A DNA stretch of 64,000 nt from SXXK01 sp046074645 (GCA_046074645.1 JBJTOP010000227.1:40590-104589); one strand, 5' to 3'. Shown: positions 26,701 to 34,513, counted from the stretch's first letter. Numbers and translations: made by a program. Notes: a model not told the origin generated them from the letters alone.

Positions 26701-28088
26701 ATGTCGATGGTGGTCAGGGCACGATCGGCCAGGAAGAAAACACGCTCAGCCTTGTGATTCGCCAGACAACGTCTGTTCACGAACAGATCGTGGACCTGCT
26801 TACGCAGCTTCGCAAACTGCAGGACCTGCAGGTCACTGTTGAAGTTCGCTTCATCAGCGTGTCTGACCGATTCTTCGAACGCATCGGTGTGGACTTTGAC
26901 TGGAATGTCAATGACACCCTCGGCGATCCTCCGGGCGTACCCGCCTTCGGCTCCCGTCAGCTCCAGTTCCCAGGTGGTGGTGGACAGGGTGGCGGTGGTG
27001 GTGGTGGCAACAACCAGGGTGGTGACCTTCGCGGTAACCAGCAGGGTCAGGGCGGTGGCGGTCAGCAGGGCCAGCAGGCTCAGCAGGGCGGTCAGAGGCT
27101 GTTTGACCCGATTAACCGCGTGAACTCCCCACGCGATGACTTTAACAGCACGGTCGTCGGGATGTCCGGTCCCAACCAGTTCACCCAGGACTACGATGTT
27201 CAGTTCCGCCAGGGCTCCTTCGAAATCGGTGTGCCCGACTTCGGCGGTTTCCAGCCCAACGCTGGTATTCAGGTCGGCATGGCCATTCTGAGCGACATCG
27301 AAGCCTTCTTCTTCATCCAGGCCGCTCAGGGTGATTCCCGGTCGAACATCCTGTTCGCTCCGAAAGTCACGATGTACAACGGTCAGACAGCGTCGATCTC
27401 CGACTTCACTCAGCGATACCTCGTCGTGGGCCAGGTTCCAAACATCGCTCCGGGTGCCGTTGGCTTCTCACCTCTCGTTCAGCCCTTCCCGGACGGTATC
27501 TTCCTGTTCGTGAACGGCGTGGTCTCCGCGGACCGTCGCTATGTGCGTCTGTCCATGTCACCTTCGTTCATGAACATCATTGACGTGCAGACCTTCACCA
27601 ACGTCAACGCCGGCGGTGCTGGTATCGGCGGTGGTGGCGGTGGTGGGTTGGGTGGTGGCGGCTTCGGTGGCGGTGGTGGTGCCGGTGGCGGCTTTGGCGG
27701 TCTCGGTGGCATCGGCGGCGGCTTCGGTGGCGGCGGTGGCGGTGGCGGTGGCTTCGGTGGTGGAGGCGGTGGTGGCGGCGGTCAGCAGGGACAGCAAGGT
27801 GGCGGGCAGTCCGGCACCGTTCAGCTGCCTGTGATCGCTCAGATCTCCGTCAGCACAGTCGTGAGCGTTCCTGACGGCGGCACAGTGCTCCTTGGCGGTA
27901 TCAAACGACTCCGCGAAGGTCGCAAGATGGCCGGCGTGCCGATCCTGAACAAGATTCCCTACATCAGCCGACTCTTCAAGAACAGCGGTGTTGGTCGTGA
28001 AACGGAAAGCATCATGCTTATGGTCACGCCCCGCATCATCATTCAGGAAGAAGAAGAAGAACTGATCATCGGAACCGCTGCTGAATAA
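23787..28088 (+). CDS. Type II/III secretion system secretin family protein with long repeat-bearing N-terminus
   Basis: A 1433 aa exported protein, much larger than typical GspD (about 650 aa). Order: signal peptide; about 440 residues with five related ~48-residue modules (R1-R5) rich in Ala, Glu and Arg; a coiled-coil region with ERAERNRNVMEEIRRETETK; an STN/NolW-like domain (KVSLHFHDMPLTDVIRQIAV, DNA about 26160-26400); secretin N-domains; and a C-terminal secretin domain with VPDGGTVLLGGIKRLREG and the ending MLMVTPRIII. Two Gly/Gln-rich inserts interrupt the secretin part (26973-27095 and 27611-27816). No other secretion-system gene is in the window. It probably forms an outer-membrane ring; what it secretes is unknown. 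Confidence 0.92.
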   Translation: MHKAIGLITCASVMAVSLYLFSGGDPSRTLSAQTEPGDGYGSVARQFLQDAREQARQGNPEEARRLAETAASMSSDWGSAEESPKQFLAALDNPKKGQPTELNFPDTWSSKSPKPGPAKAQASAKEKAAAKVEVPEDAADFMADLDEVATEAAGTEKAAGGDMVKRREAQRLVREARAAMKSGDFATARSRALQARQLKASWQLWDDRPEHVLADLDAREKSETFIADAGKPIKQAAEKVRQADQKTVEAAEKLKKARAAMDAGDLEGAAALAGQADKLNAAWAMFEDSPSLVQRDIRRLQQAGAAAEETFAAMEETAESEADEARILLREARDAMAQGLVDEAREKAQAAAELNVAWNVTDDRPELVMEEIEAGSSSRSSAVARGEPSEAARDLLAQARQALAAGDHQTAASLAEEAQTEDAAWDLLDDRPELVIEEARIMAQNESGPRGRRGTRVARAAVEEPAFAAISPDGSSASESYRHGIALMRRGDRAGAKASFQAAWKNAGELSAIERQQLHDFLQELATPRSVRLASGSTADEAEPMIEAAEGQDAEVAADRDVLADAAQRSDVQYDRLRTEVMNSVFRAEKMKTSNPDEALQILDNTLATVEAAPLEKESLETLAGYVRRSQTTIREYREQLAPNIERAERNRNVMEEIRRETETKIRIEQEFAELVDQYNQLMKERRYAEAQLIARKAKDLNPDLPEATIMVEKAKLQKQIAFNEDIKERKADSFLEQLNDVEEAIIAPGRDYAMPDARSWEELKKRRERFGRVDSRDRSESELQIEKSLGEKVSLHFHDMPLTDVIRQIAVDHGINITMKTRAIETEGLSVTQPVSIDVDGITLRSALNLLLEQAGGLVYSIENETLMITNRLEQETKFVNVAYNVADLVIPVGNGNAASMSQLGGLAPQANAPQPNGNGLYQVNDDLAVSISGNGRTGSGGSTGSKVNSAADFSGLVNLITTTVEPGSWDVDGGQGTIGQEENTLSLVIRQTTSVHEQIVDLLTQLRKLQDLQVTVEVRFISVSDRFFERIGVDFDWNVNDTLGDPPGVPAFGSRQLQFPGGGGQGGGGGGGNNQGGDLRGNQQGQGGGGQQGQQAQQGGQRLFDPINRVNSPRDDFNSTVVGMSGPNQFTQDYDVQFRQGSFEIGVPDFGGFQPNAGIQVGMAILSDIEAFFFIQAAQGDSRSNILFAPKVTMYNGQTASISDFTQRYLVVGQVPNIAPGAVGFSPLVQPFPDGIFLFVNGVVSADRRYVRLSMSPSFMNIIDVQTFTNVNAGGAGIGGGGGGGLGGGGFGGGGGAGGGFGGLGGIGGGFGGGGGGGGGFGGGGGGGGGQQGQQGGGQSGTVQLPVIAQISVSTVVSVPDGGTVLLGGIKRLREGRKMAGVPILNKIPYISRLFKNSGVGRETESIMLMVTPRIIIQEEEEELIIGTAAE
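23916..25103 (+). repeat. Five ~48-codon protein repeats in the secretin N-terminus
   Basis: Modules at 23916-24062, 24291-24437, 24537-24683, 24762-24905 and 24960-25103. The shared pattern is LL-x-EAR-x-AM-x-GD at the start and an aromatic plus DDRPELV near the end (DDRPEHV, EDSPSLV, DDRPELV, DDRPELV in units 2-5; unit 1 is the most divergent). Spacers between units are variable and Ala/Glu-rich. They look like TPR-type helical pairs. Confidence 0.8.
27611..27816 (+). repeat. Glycine-coding low-complexity tract in the secretin gene
   Basis: GGTGGCGG-type codon repeats encode about 65 residues that are mostly Gly with scattered Phe, Leu, Ile and Ala, ending in a Gln-rich piece. A shorter Gly/Gln/Asn-rich tract is at 26973-27095. 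Such DNA is prone to replication slippage and to assembly error. Confidence 0.9.
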
Positions 28089-28195
28089 GCAGTCATCAAG
28101 GTTCTGCCCGGTGTCGGAGACCATCCCTCTCCGACACCCGGCTCAGATCGGGTGCGGTCCGACTGAAGCTGAAACGCAGAGTCCAATTCAGAAAG

Positions 28196-28233
28196 GCCGT
28201 CGCGAAATGCGGGTTTCGCGGCGGCTTTTTTTT
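28196..28233 (+). terminator. Rho-independent terminator after the secretin gene
   Basis: Stem GCCGTCGCGAAA (28196-28207) pairs with TTTCGCGGCGGC (28214-28225) with one G-T wobble, a 6-nt loop, then eight T (28226-28233). Confidence 0.88.
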
Positions 28234-28358
28234 GCGCCGCCAGCGGCCACGAATTCCCCGCAAATCCCGACGATTCGCTAATTTGGATATTGATATCCAC
28301 TAATCGAGTGATAGTCTACCCGGGGCGTATCCAGCTCATCCGTCAAAAGGCGCGCCCG

Positions 28359-29654
28359 ATGAAACCCGTTTTGTCCGCAGCAATCGTGATCATGACGTCA
28401 GCGGCGTTCGTGTGTGCGGGTTCCTGTTGCCGCGGCCAGGATGACTTCGAAGCTGCTCCGATTCTCTACAGCCAGACTGCCCCTGCCAATCGCATTACAC
28501 AGCTGCAGCAGTCACTTCAGGAAGGTCAAGTCAGCCTGCAGCATGAAGCGGGCACGGGTTATCTCAGGTCGCTTTTGACGGCCCTGCAGATCCCACCCGA
28601 GTCGCAGTGCCTGGTATTTTCCAAAACCAGTCTGCAGCTGCGGCGAATTTCTCCCGCGACACCTCGAGCGATCTACTTTTCTGACGATCTGTACGTGGGG
28701 TTTTGTGTCGCTGGCGACGTGCTGGAAATCTCGGCTGCAGATTCACGACTGGGCACGGTCTTTTACACGCTGAGCCAACAGCCACCGGCTTCCGGACCGC
28801 CCGTGTTTCAGCGTCAGACGGACAATTGTCTGGTCTGTCACAGCTCTTCGCGCACGGAAGGCATTCCCGGGCATCTGGTGCGGTCGCTGATGGTGGATCC
28901 TTCCGGTCAGCCACTGCTGGCCGCCGGCAGTCGCAATGTGAATCACACGACGCCACTGGCTGACCGCTGGGGAGGCTGGTACGTCACGGGCCTGCACGGG
29001 GCTCAGAAACATCTCGGCAACCTCGTAGTCGAACGCGACGAATCGTTTGATTCCGTGGACAACTCTGCCGGGCTCAACCAGACCGACCTCAGCGGCCGCT
29101 TCCACACAAATTCATATTTGTCCGGCCACAGCGACATTGTGGCCCTGATGGTACTCGAACATCAGGTGCTGGTGCACAACCGCATCGCCCGCGCTGCGTT
29201 TACAACGCGCGAGGCACTGCATTATGAGAAGGCCCTCAACGAGGCCTTGCAGAATGCTCCGGGGACACGCCTGGAAAGCACAACACGACGCATCCAGAGC
29301 GCCGCTGACAAACTCGTCGAAGCGCTGTTGTTCTGTGGCGAAGCTCAGCTTGTGGCCCCCATTCGCGGCACTTCAGGATTCACCCGGCAATTCGCCCTGC
29401 CCGGTCCCCGCGATGCTCAGGGACGCTCACTTCGCGATCTCGACCTGCAAACCCGCATGTTTCGCTACCCCTGCAGTTACCTTGTCCATAGCCAGGCGTT
29501 TCGGGACCTGCCTGAAGAAATGCGGGACGCAGTCAGAGCGCGATTGCAGGCCGTGCTGAGCGGCCAGGACCAGTCGCCGAAATTTGCCCACCTGACTCCC
29601 GATGACCGCCAGGCGATCCGCGAAATCCTTCAGGAAACGGAACCAGCACTGTGA
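28359..29654 (+). CDS. Exported protein with a single cytochrome c motif
   Basis: A 431 aa protein with an N-terminal hydrophobic signal (MKPVLSAAIVIMTSAAF) followed by a Cys-containing AGSCC that could be a weak lipobox. One CXXCH heme-attachment motif, NCLVCHSSSRTEG, lies at about residue 168. Downstream His and Met residues could give the second ligand, but the domain does not match a classical cytochrome c. It is predicted to be a periplasmic redox protein; substrate or partner is unknown. ATG 28359 is chosen over TTG 28290 because it begins the signal peptide. It stands alone between a terminator and the mqnA promoter. Confidence 0.82.
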   Translation: MKPVLSAAIVIMTSAAFVCAGSCCRGQDDFEAAPILYSQTAPANRITQLQQSLQEGQVSLQHEAGTGYLRSLLTALQIPPESQCLVFSKTSLQLRRISPATPRAIYFSDDLYVGFCVAGDVLEISAADSRLGTVFYTLSQQPPASGPPVFQRQTDNCLVCHSSSRTEGIPGHLVRSLMVDPSGQPLLAAGSRNVNHTTPLADRWGGWYVTGLHGAQKHLGNLVVERDESFDSVDNSAGLNQTDLSGRFHTNSYLSGHSDIVALMVLEHQVLVHNRIARAAFTTREALHYEKALNEALQNAPGTRLESTTRRIQSAADKLVEALLFCGEAQLVAPIRGTSGFTRQFALPGPRDAQGRSLRDLDLQTRMFRYPCSYLVHSQAFRDLPEEMRDAVRARLQAVLSGQDQSPKFAHLTPDDRQAIREILQETEPAL

Positions 29655-29823
29655 AGTTCAGGGCCTTCCATATTCACAGGGACAAGTCAATAAAATCCCA
29701 TCTATTTTGCGCAAATTCTCCATAATAACATCAGTCCGCCTTCTGAATCCGCCCTTCAAACCCTTTCCAGCGAGCTGCATGACTCGTTAATTTCCCCACG
29801 TTTTTTCGGTTCACCGCATGGAT

Positions 29824-29851
29824 TTGAGCGTTCGTCAGAGTGTTGTATACT
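29824..29851 (+). promoter_or_regulatory. Sigma-70-type promoter of the mqnA-mqnC-nadC operon
   Basis: TTGAGC at 29824-29829, a 16 bp spacer, and TATACT at 29846-29851. The mqnA ATG is 33 nt further on, giving a short leader. The best -35/-10 pair seen in the window. Confidence 0.65.
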
Positions 29852-29884
29852 TGTGACTGGGATCCAGAAGCTCCGCGGTGACTC

Positions 29885-30724
29885 ATGACTCGCCTTCCAG
29901 ATTACATGCCTTCTTCACGTTCCGGCACTCCCCGCATCGGTGCAGTGACCTACCTGAATTCGCGTCCCCTGGTTCAGCACCTTGGGCGACTGCTCCCAGG
30001 CGCGTCGATCAGCCTTGACTACCCCAGCAGACTGGCGGACCAGCTGGCCAGCGGGCTTCTCGATGCTGCTCTGATTCCCTCGGTCGAATATTTTCGTCGT
30101 CCCGGTTACGAAGTGATTTCCGATGCCTGCGTCGCGGCTCGTGGTGAAGTTCTCAGCGTGCGTCTCTATTGTCGCGTGCATCCCGGGGACATTCGCACAC
30201 TGGCTCTTGATGAAGGTTCCCGCACCAGCGCCGCATTGACTCGTGTGATCCTTGCCGAGCACTTTGGCGTGTTTCCCGAATCCACCGCGCTGCCGCTCGA
30301 ACATTCCACCGCTGATACTTCAGCGGATGCAGTTTTGCTGATTGGCGATCGTGCCATGCACGCTCCCCCGGAACACTTTGTCCGAGTGATTGACCTTGGC
30401 CAGTTCTGGAACGACTGGACGGGGCTGCCGTTTGTATTCGCCATGTGGGTCACTCGGCAGGATGCCTTCACGGATGGTCTGGACGAGGCGCTTTCGCAGG
30501 CGCGGGATCTGGGAGTTGACGACATCCCTGCCATCGCCCGCAGTGAAGCGCCCCGGCTGGGGCTTTCTGAGACTACTGCTCGACGCTACCTCGCGAAAAA
30601 TCTGCACTACCACCTGACTTCCGCCGAACGCAGCGGTTTGCGACTGTTTTGCGAACTGGCTGCTCAACATCACTTGGTGAACCCCGATGTCGAACTCCGT
30701 TTCAGAGATCTCGTTACTGCTTGA
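29885..30724 (+). CDS. mqnA: Chorismate dehydratase MqnA (futalosine menaquinone pathway)
   Basis: A 279 aa enzyme that dehydrates chorismate to 3-enolpyruvylbenzoate, the first step of the futalosine route to menaquinone. Family features: RIGAVTYLNSRPL at the N-terminus, LIPSVEYFR, LDEGSRTSAALTRVIL, LIGDRAM, and DLGQFWNDWTGLPFVFAMW near residue 180. The size matches the family. It overlaps mqnC by 38 bp, so the two are translationally linked. A second start, MPSSRSG at 29906, is possible. Confidence 0.95.
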   Translation: MTRLPDYMPSSRSGTPRIGAVTYLNSRPLVQHLGRLLPGASISLDYPSRLADQLASGLLDAALIPSVEYFRRPGYEVISDACVAARGEVLSVRLYCRVHPGDIRTLALDEGSRTSAALTRVILAEHFGVFPESTALPLEHSTADTSADAVLLIGDRAMHAPPEHFVRVIDLGQFWNDWTGLPFVFAMWVTRQDAFTDGLDEALSQARDLGVDDIPAIARSEAPRLGLSETTARRYLAKNLHYHLTSAERSGLRLFCELAAQHHLVNPDVELRFRDLVTA

Positions 30725-31826
30725 CAAAGCCGTTGCCGGCGTCCGCCTGACTCCGGCTGAAGGCCTTGTGCTGCTTCAATCCCACGACCTGACTGCAATT
30801 GGTGCTGCCGCTGATGCTGTGACAAGGCGGTTGCATCCCGAACCGTTTCGCACGTACAACATTGACCGCAACATCAATTACACCAACGCGTGCACGGCGG
30901 TCTGTGATTTCTGTGCGTTCTATCGACCGCCCAGTCATCCGGAAGTTTACGTGCTTCCGATGGATGTGCTGTTGAAGAAAATCGAGGAGACGGTGGCGCT
31001 CGGCGGTGACCAGATTCTGCTTCAGGGTGGTCTGCACCCCAAATTGCCGCTCGAATGGTACGAAGATATGCTGAGAACGCTCCGCAGCCACTTCCCCAGG
31101 GTCAACATTCACGGCTTCAGTCCACCGGAAATTCATCATTTCACCAAGATCAGCCACCTGCCACTCCGCACAGTACTTGAACGTCTTCAGGCTGCCGGGC
31201 TGGGCAGCCTCCCGGGTGGTGGCGGAGAAATTCTGGTGGATCGGGTCAGAACCTCGATAACCCGCGGTAAGGTGCTCACGGACGACTGGCTGAACGTCAT
31301 GCGTGTCTGGCATCAGCTCGGAGGTCGCTCATCCGCCACGATGATGTTCGGCCATGTCGAAACGCTCGCTGAGCGCATCGAACACCTTGAGCGGATCCGC
31401 CAGCTGCAGGATGAGACAGGCGGTTTCACCGCCTTTATTTGCTGGACCTTTCAGCCGGATCACACGGAGATGTCCCACATCCCTCCTGCAGGCGCCTTCG
31501 AGTATCTGAAGACTCAGGCTGTAAGCCGTCTTTACCTTGACAACGTTCCCAATATCCAGTCCTCATGGGTGACACAGGGGGAAAAGGTCGGTCAGCTGGC
31601 ACTCCTCTTCGGTGCGAACGACATGGGCAGTCTGATGATTGAAGAAAACGTGGTCTCTCAGGCTGGCACCGTGCATCATCTCACAGTGGACACGATCCGC
31701 CGCTGCATCGAGAATGTCGGCTACATTCCGCGGCAGCGAAATGTGTTTTACGAATACATTGACGGTGGTGTCGCAGCTTCCCGGCCTGCCGCCTCTTCGC
31801 CGCTGCTCTCCGTGCTGCCTACCTGA
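30687..31826 (+). CDS. mqnC: Cyclic dehypoxanthinyl futalosine synthase MqnC (radical SAM)
   Basis: A 379 aa radical SAM enzyme that cyclises dehypoxanthinyl futalosine in menaquinone synthesis. The 4Fe-4S motif is CTAVCDFC (Cys 69, 73, 76) in the context TNACTAVCDFCAFYR. LQGGLHPKLPLEWYE and SLPGGGGEILVDRVR are family signatures. The C-terminal block NDMGSLMIEENVVSQAGT separates MqnC-like enzymes from FO synthase. MqnE is a close relative, but overall pattern and length favour MqnC. The other pathway genes (mqnB, mqnD, mqnE) are not in the window. Confidence 0.93.
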   Translation: MSNSVSEISLLLDKAVAGVRLTPAEGLVLLQSHDLTAIGAAADAVTRRLHPEPFRTYNIDRNINYTNACTAVCDFCAFYRPPSHPEVYVLPMDVLLKKIEETVALGGDQILLQGGLHPKLPLEWYEDMLRTLRSHFPRVNIHGFSPPEIHHFTKISHLPLRTVLERLQAAGLGSLPGGGGEILVDRVRTSITRGKVLTDDWLNVMRVWHQLGGRSSATMMFGHVETLAERIEHLERIRQLQDETGGFTAFICWTFQPDHTEMSHIPPAGAFEYLKTQAVSRLYLDNVPNIQSSWVTQGEKVGQLALLFGANDMGSLMIEENVVSQAGTVHHLTVDTIRRCIENVGYIPRQRNVFYEYIDGGVAASRPAASSPLLSVLPT

Positions 31827-31837
31827 TCGATTCCATT

Positions 31838-32719
31838 ATGCTTCATCAGTTTGACACTGAAACCTCAGTCGCTGCAGCGCACCTTGCGGAACTATCTCTA
31901 CAGGAAGACCTGCAACAAGTCGGTGATCTGACGTCTCGGGCGACCATCCCGGAACATCTGTCGGCGGCTGTTCGGATTGTGGTGCGTCAGCCAGGAGTGA
32001 TCGCGGGGCTGGGCGTTCTTCCACTCGTGTTTCGGCTGTTGCCCGGTCAGGTTCGTTCTGAGGTATTTCTGGCGGATGGCGATTCGGTGTTTTCGGGCAG
32101 TGCAGTGGCAGAGCTGCACGGCCCGGTTCGCACTTTGCTGACAGGCGAACGCACCGTGCTGAATTTCCTGACACACCTCAGCGGGATCGCCACACGCACT
32201 GCAGAATTTGTTCGCGCCGTGCGTGGCACTTCCGCACAGATCCTCGATACCCGCAAAACTCTGCCCGGTTACCGTCTGCTTCAGAAATACGCCGTCCGCT
32301 GCGGCGGAGGTGTCAATCATCGAATCGGTCTCTACGACGGGATGCTTATCAAGGACAACCACCTGGCTGCTCGCGGTTCGAGTTCCTGTGCAGGAGCGGT
32401 CAAGGCTGCTCGCGATTTTCTGCAGGAACATCGCCTGACGGTTCCCGTCGAAATCGAAGTAGACACTCTGGAGCAGCTCGAGGACGCGCTCACCGAACGC
32501 CCCGAACTTGTGCTGCTGGATAACATGTCCTGTCCCCAGCTTTGCGAGGCGGTCCAGTTGCGAAATCGCCTTGCCCCCGCAACAGGGCTGGAGGCGTCCG
32601 GAGGAGTGACGCTGCAGACTGTGCGAGCGATTGCGGAAACGGGTGTTGACCGGATCAGCGTTGGCAGTCTGACACATTCGTCACCGGCGCTCGACATCGC
32701 GTTCGACTGGCCGTGGTAG
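31838..32719 (+). CDS. nadC: Nicotinate-nucleotide pyrophosphorylase (quinolinate phosphoribosyltransferase)
   Basis: A 293 aa enzyme that converts quinolinate and PRPP to nicotinate mononucleotide for NAD synthesis. Motifs: LLTGERTVLNFLTHLSGIAT, LDTRKTLPGYRLLQKYAV and GGVNHRIGLYDGMLIKDNH, with the substrate-binding Arg, His and Lys residues, then EVDTLEQLEDAL, and GVDRISVGSLTHS at the end. It is 11 bp after mqnC, so it belongs to the same operon. nadA and nadB are not nearby. Confidence 0.96.
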   Translation: MLHQFDTETSVAAAHLAELSLQEDLQQVGDLTSRATIPEHLSAAVRIVVRQPGVIAGLGVLPLVFRLLPGQVRSEVFLADGDSVFSGSAVAELHGPVRTLLTGERTVLNFLTHLSGIATRTAEFVRAVRGTSAQILDTRKTLPGYRLLQKYAVRCGGGVNHRIGLYDGMLIKDNHLAARGSSSCAGAVKAARDFLQEHRLTVPVEIEVDTLEQLEDALTERPELVLLDNMSCPQLCEAVQLRNRLAPATGLEASGGVTLQTVRAIAETGVDRISVGSLTHSSPALDIAFDWPW

Positions 32720-33337
32720 TCTGATCTGCCCGGTGCGTGGGCCGCTGCATGACGGGCAGGATGAGTGTATCAGCGAAAACAGTCAGATTCTCGAAAGACT
32801 ACCATCTTTCGAAAAACCGCCTGAACCTTTACCCCGGCTCGCTGTCTTTTCTTCGCCAACACACGCTGCCATTTCTGTCCAGCGACATTCCCGGCACCTG
32901 AGTAAGGTTTGTCGGCGACTGTTTCGAACATGGATTCCAACGGAGATGCAGATGTGCCGGTTAGCTCAATGGAAGAGCCCCAGTTTACCACTGGTTGTTG
33001 CGGGTTCGAATCCCGCACCACTCGCCGGTCACGCACCGGCACCCAAATTAAACTCACCCGGGGGGCGGACGCTTGTGAAATCAGTCCACGCGGCACTGGA
33101 TTGCCGTGTGGACAGCTTGTTGAAATTGCCCTGCAGTTCTGTGCCCCGCCGCGGGCCTCTTCAGGCGTGGACAAGACACGAAAGACTCGGACCGTCGCGG
33201 AGAAATCCCCGCACTGTCAACAGTGGCTCGTGACTGTTGCTGCCTGGCACACCCCGGCTGTCACATGACTCCGCAGTTTCCCTGTGACAGGCAGGCGTTC
33301 CGTCTTCCATGAGTTGTTTTGACAGAGGAGGTATCAG
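32720..33337. other. Intergenic region with tRNA-like sequence upstream of the slipin gene
   Basis: About 620 bp without a convincing protein gene. It holds the tRNA-like element at 32955-33045 and, at the right end, the strong ribosome binding site of the slipin gene (AGAGGAGG 33324-33331). Plus-strand frames at 32733-33233 and 32909-33268 cross the tRNA-like element and show no domain. Confidence 0.5.
32955..33045 (+). tRNA. tRNA-like sequence with abnormal acceptor stem (degenerate tRNA or novel structured RNA)
   Basis: D-arm TA-GCTC-AATGGAA-GAGC (32962-32978) and a perfect T-arm GCGGG-TTCGAAT-CCCGC (33000-33016) are present. The anticodon arm is poor: CCAGT/ACTGG leaves a 5-nt loop, while CCCAG/CTGGT gives a 7-nt loop reading UAC with one mismatch. 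The acceptor strand TGCCGGT (32955-32961) does not pair with bases next to the T-arm beyond 3 bp. It does pair perfectly with ACCGGCA at 33035-33041, which is followed by C and CCA (33042-33045), leaving an 18-nt insertion. Amino-acid identity cannot be assigned. Confidence 0.4.
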
Positions 33338-34444
33338 ATGTTTGTTTTTCGTCGTTTTCGAATTCGTACATGGGAAATGGGACTGCTGTTCCGTGACGGC
33401 GAGTTCCAGAGATTGCTGCCCGCAGGAACGCACTGGCACTTCGACCCACTGCATCGACTGCAGGTGGATATCGTCAGCCAGCGCGAGCCATGTCTGACGC
33501 ATGAGAAGCTGGATTTGATCATCCGCTCCGGAGCTCTTGCCGGCCACGCGGCGGTTCTGGATCTGCAGGACACTCAGCGAGCACTCGTGTGGATCGACAA
33601 TCGTTTCAGTCACATGCTTCCGCCTGGCCAGTATGCGTACTGGACCGGCGTGCGTCAGGTGCGAGTCGAGGTCGTGGACGCTGGATCGGTGCGTTTCGAA
33701 CATCAGCACCTGCGGTCGATCATTCGGTCACCGCTTGCGGCACGGCTGCTGGAGATCTGCACGGTGCAGCGTGATCGAGTTGGTGTGCTGTTCATCGACG
33801 GTCGCTGCACCGATTTGCTGCAGCCAGGGGAGTATGCGTTCTGGAAGGGAGCCGGTGAGGTAAAGGTGGTGGAGGTGGATCTCCGCGAGTCGATCCTCGA
33901 TGTGGCAGGTCAGGACATTATGACGGCCGATAAGGTCACTCTGCGAATCAACGCAGTGGTGACGTGGAAGGTCATTGATGCCCGCAGAATGCTCAGCCAG
34001 ACCGACGATGCTCGCCAGTCGCTCTACCGCGACACTCAGCTGGTGCTTCGCGGCGTTGTCAGCTCACGAGAACTGGACGGCTTCCTTGCGGACAGGGACG
34101 GAATCTCGAAGGAGCTGATGGAAGGCGTTCGGGGACGCGCTGCTGCTCTGGGAGTGGAAGTGACTGCGGTGGGGATCCGCGACGTGATACTGCCGGGCGA
34201 TATGAAGGAGCTGATGAACAAGGTGACGGAGGCCCGCAAGGCTGCTGAAGCCAACCTCATCGCGCGGCGGGAGGAAACTGCGGCCATCCGCAGTCAGGCC
34301 AACACAGCGAAGCTGCTTGCCGACAGCCCTGCACTGATGCGTCTTCGTGAACTTGAAACGCTGGAAAAGATCGCTGCCACCGGAAAGCTCAATGTCGTTC
34401 TTGGCGACAAGGGGCTCATTGAACGAGTTACAACGATGCTGTAA
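33338..34444 (+). CDS. Slipin/SPFH (band 7) domain protein with triplicated N-terminal motif
   Basis: A 368 aa protein. The SPFH domain covers about residues 177-310 (QDIMTADKVTLRINAVVTWKV, GVEVTAVGIRDVILPGDMKE, then the Ala/Glu-rich helix TEARKAAEANLIARREE). Before it are three similar ~32-residue units at about 15-46, 83-113 and 147-182, each with LLPxG or LQPG, an aromatic pair, and a VDI/VEV strand. There is no N-terminal membrane hairpin, unlike classical slipins, so membrane attachment would be peripheral. Start supported by AGAGGAGG 6 nt upstream. It is followed by a terminator and looks monocistronic. Role: membrane-domain scaffold, by family. Confidence 0.9.
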   Translation: MFVFRRFRIRTWEMGLLFRDGEFQRLLPAGTHWHFDPLHRLQVDIVSQREPCLTHEKLDLIIRSGALAGHAAVLDLQDTQRALVWIDNRFSHMLPPGQYAYWTGVRQVRVEVVDAGSVRFEHQHLRSIIRSPLAARLLEICTVQRDRVGVLFIDGRCTDLLQPGEYAFWKGAGEVKVVEVDLRESILDVAGQDIMTADKVTLRINAVVTWKVIDARRMLSQTDDARQSLYRDTQLVLRGVVSSRELDGFLADRDGISKELMEGVRGRAAALGVEVTAVGIRDVILPGDMKELMNKVTEARKAAEANLIARREETAAIRSQANTAKLLADSPALMRLRELETLEKIAATGKLNVVLGDKGLIERVTTML

Positions 34445-34455
34445 GCACTTCAGAA

Positions 34456-34493
34456 GCCCGCCTTCGAGCAATCGGAGGCGGGCGTTTTTTTTT
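34456..34493 (+). terminator. Rho-independent terminator after the slipin gene
   Basis: Stem GCCCGCCTTCG pairs with CGGAGGCGGGC (one wobble), followed by G and nine T. It lies 12 bp after the slipin stop and also faces the convergent sulfatase gene. Confidence 0.88.
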
Positions 34494-34513
34494 GACGCTC
34501 CGGCAAGTGCCTG

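Noticed and set aside
23787..28088. A complete type II secretion system
   Set aside because: No GspE, GspF, GspG or GspC-type gene is present in the window; only the secretin is.
32955..33045. A standard tRNA-Val or tRNA-Gly
   Set aside because: The acceptor stem does not close next to the T-arm and the anticodon loop is irregular, so no amino acid is assigned.
33050..33270. Short plus-strand frames after the tRNA-like element
   Set aside because: They cross the tRNA-like element and lack a ribosome binding site or any recognisable pattern.
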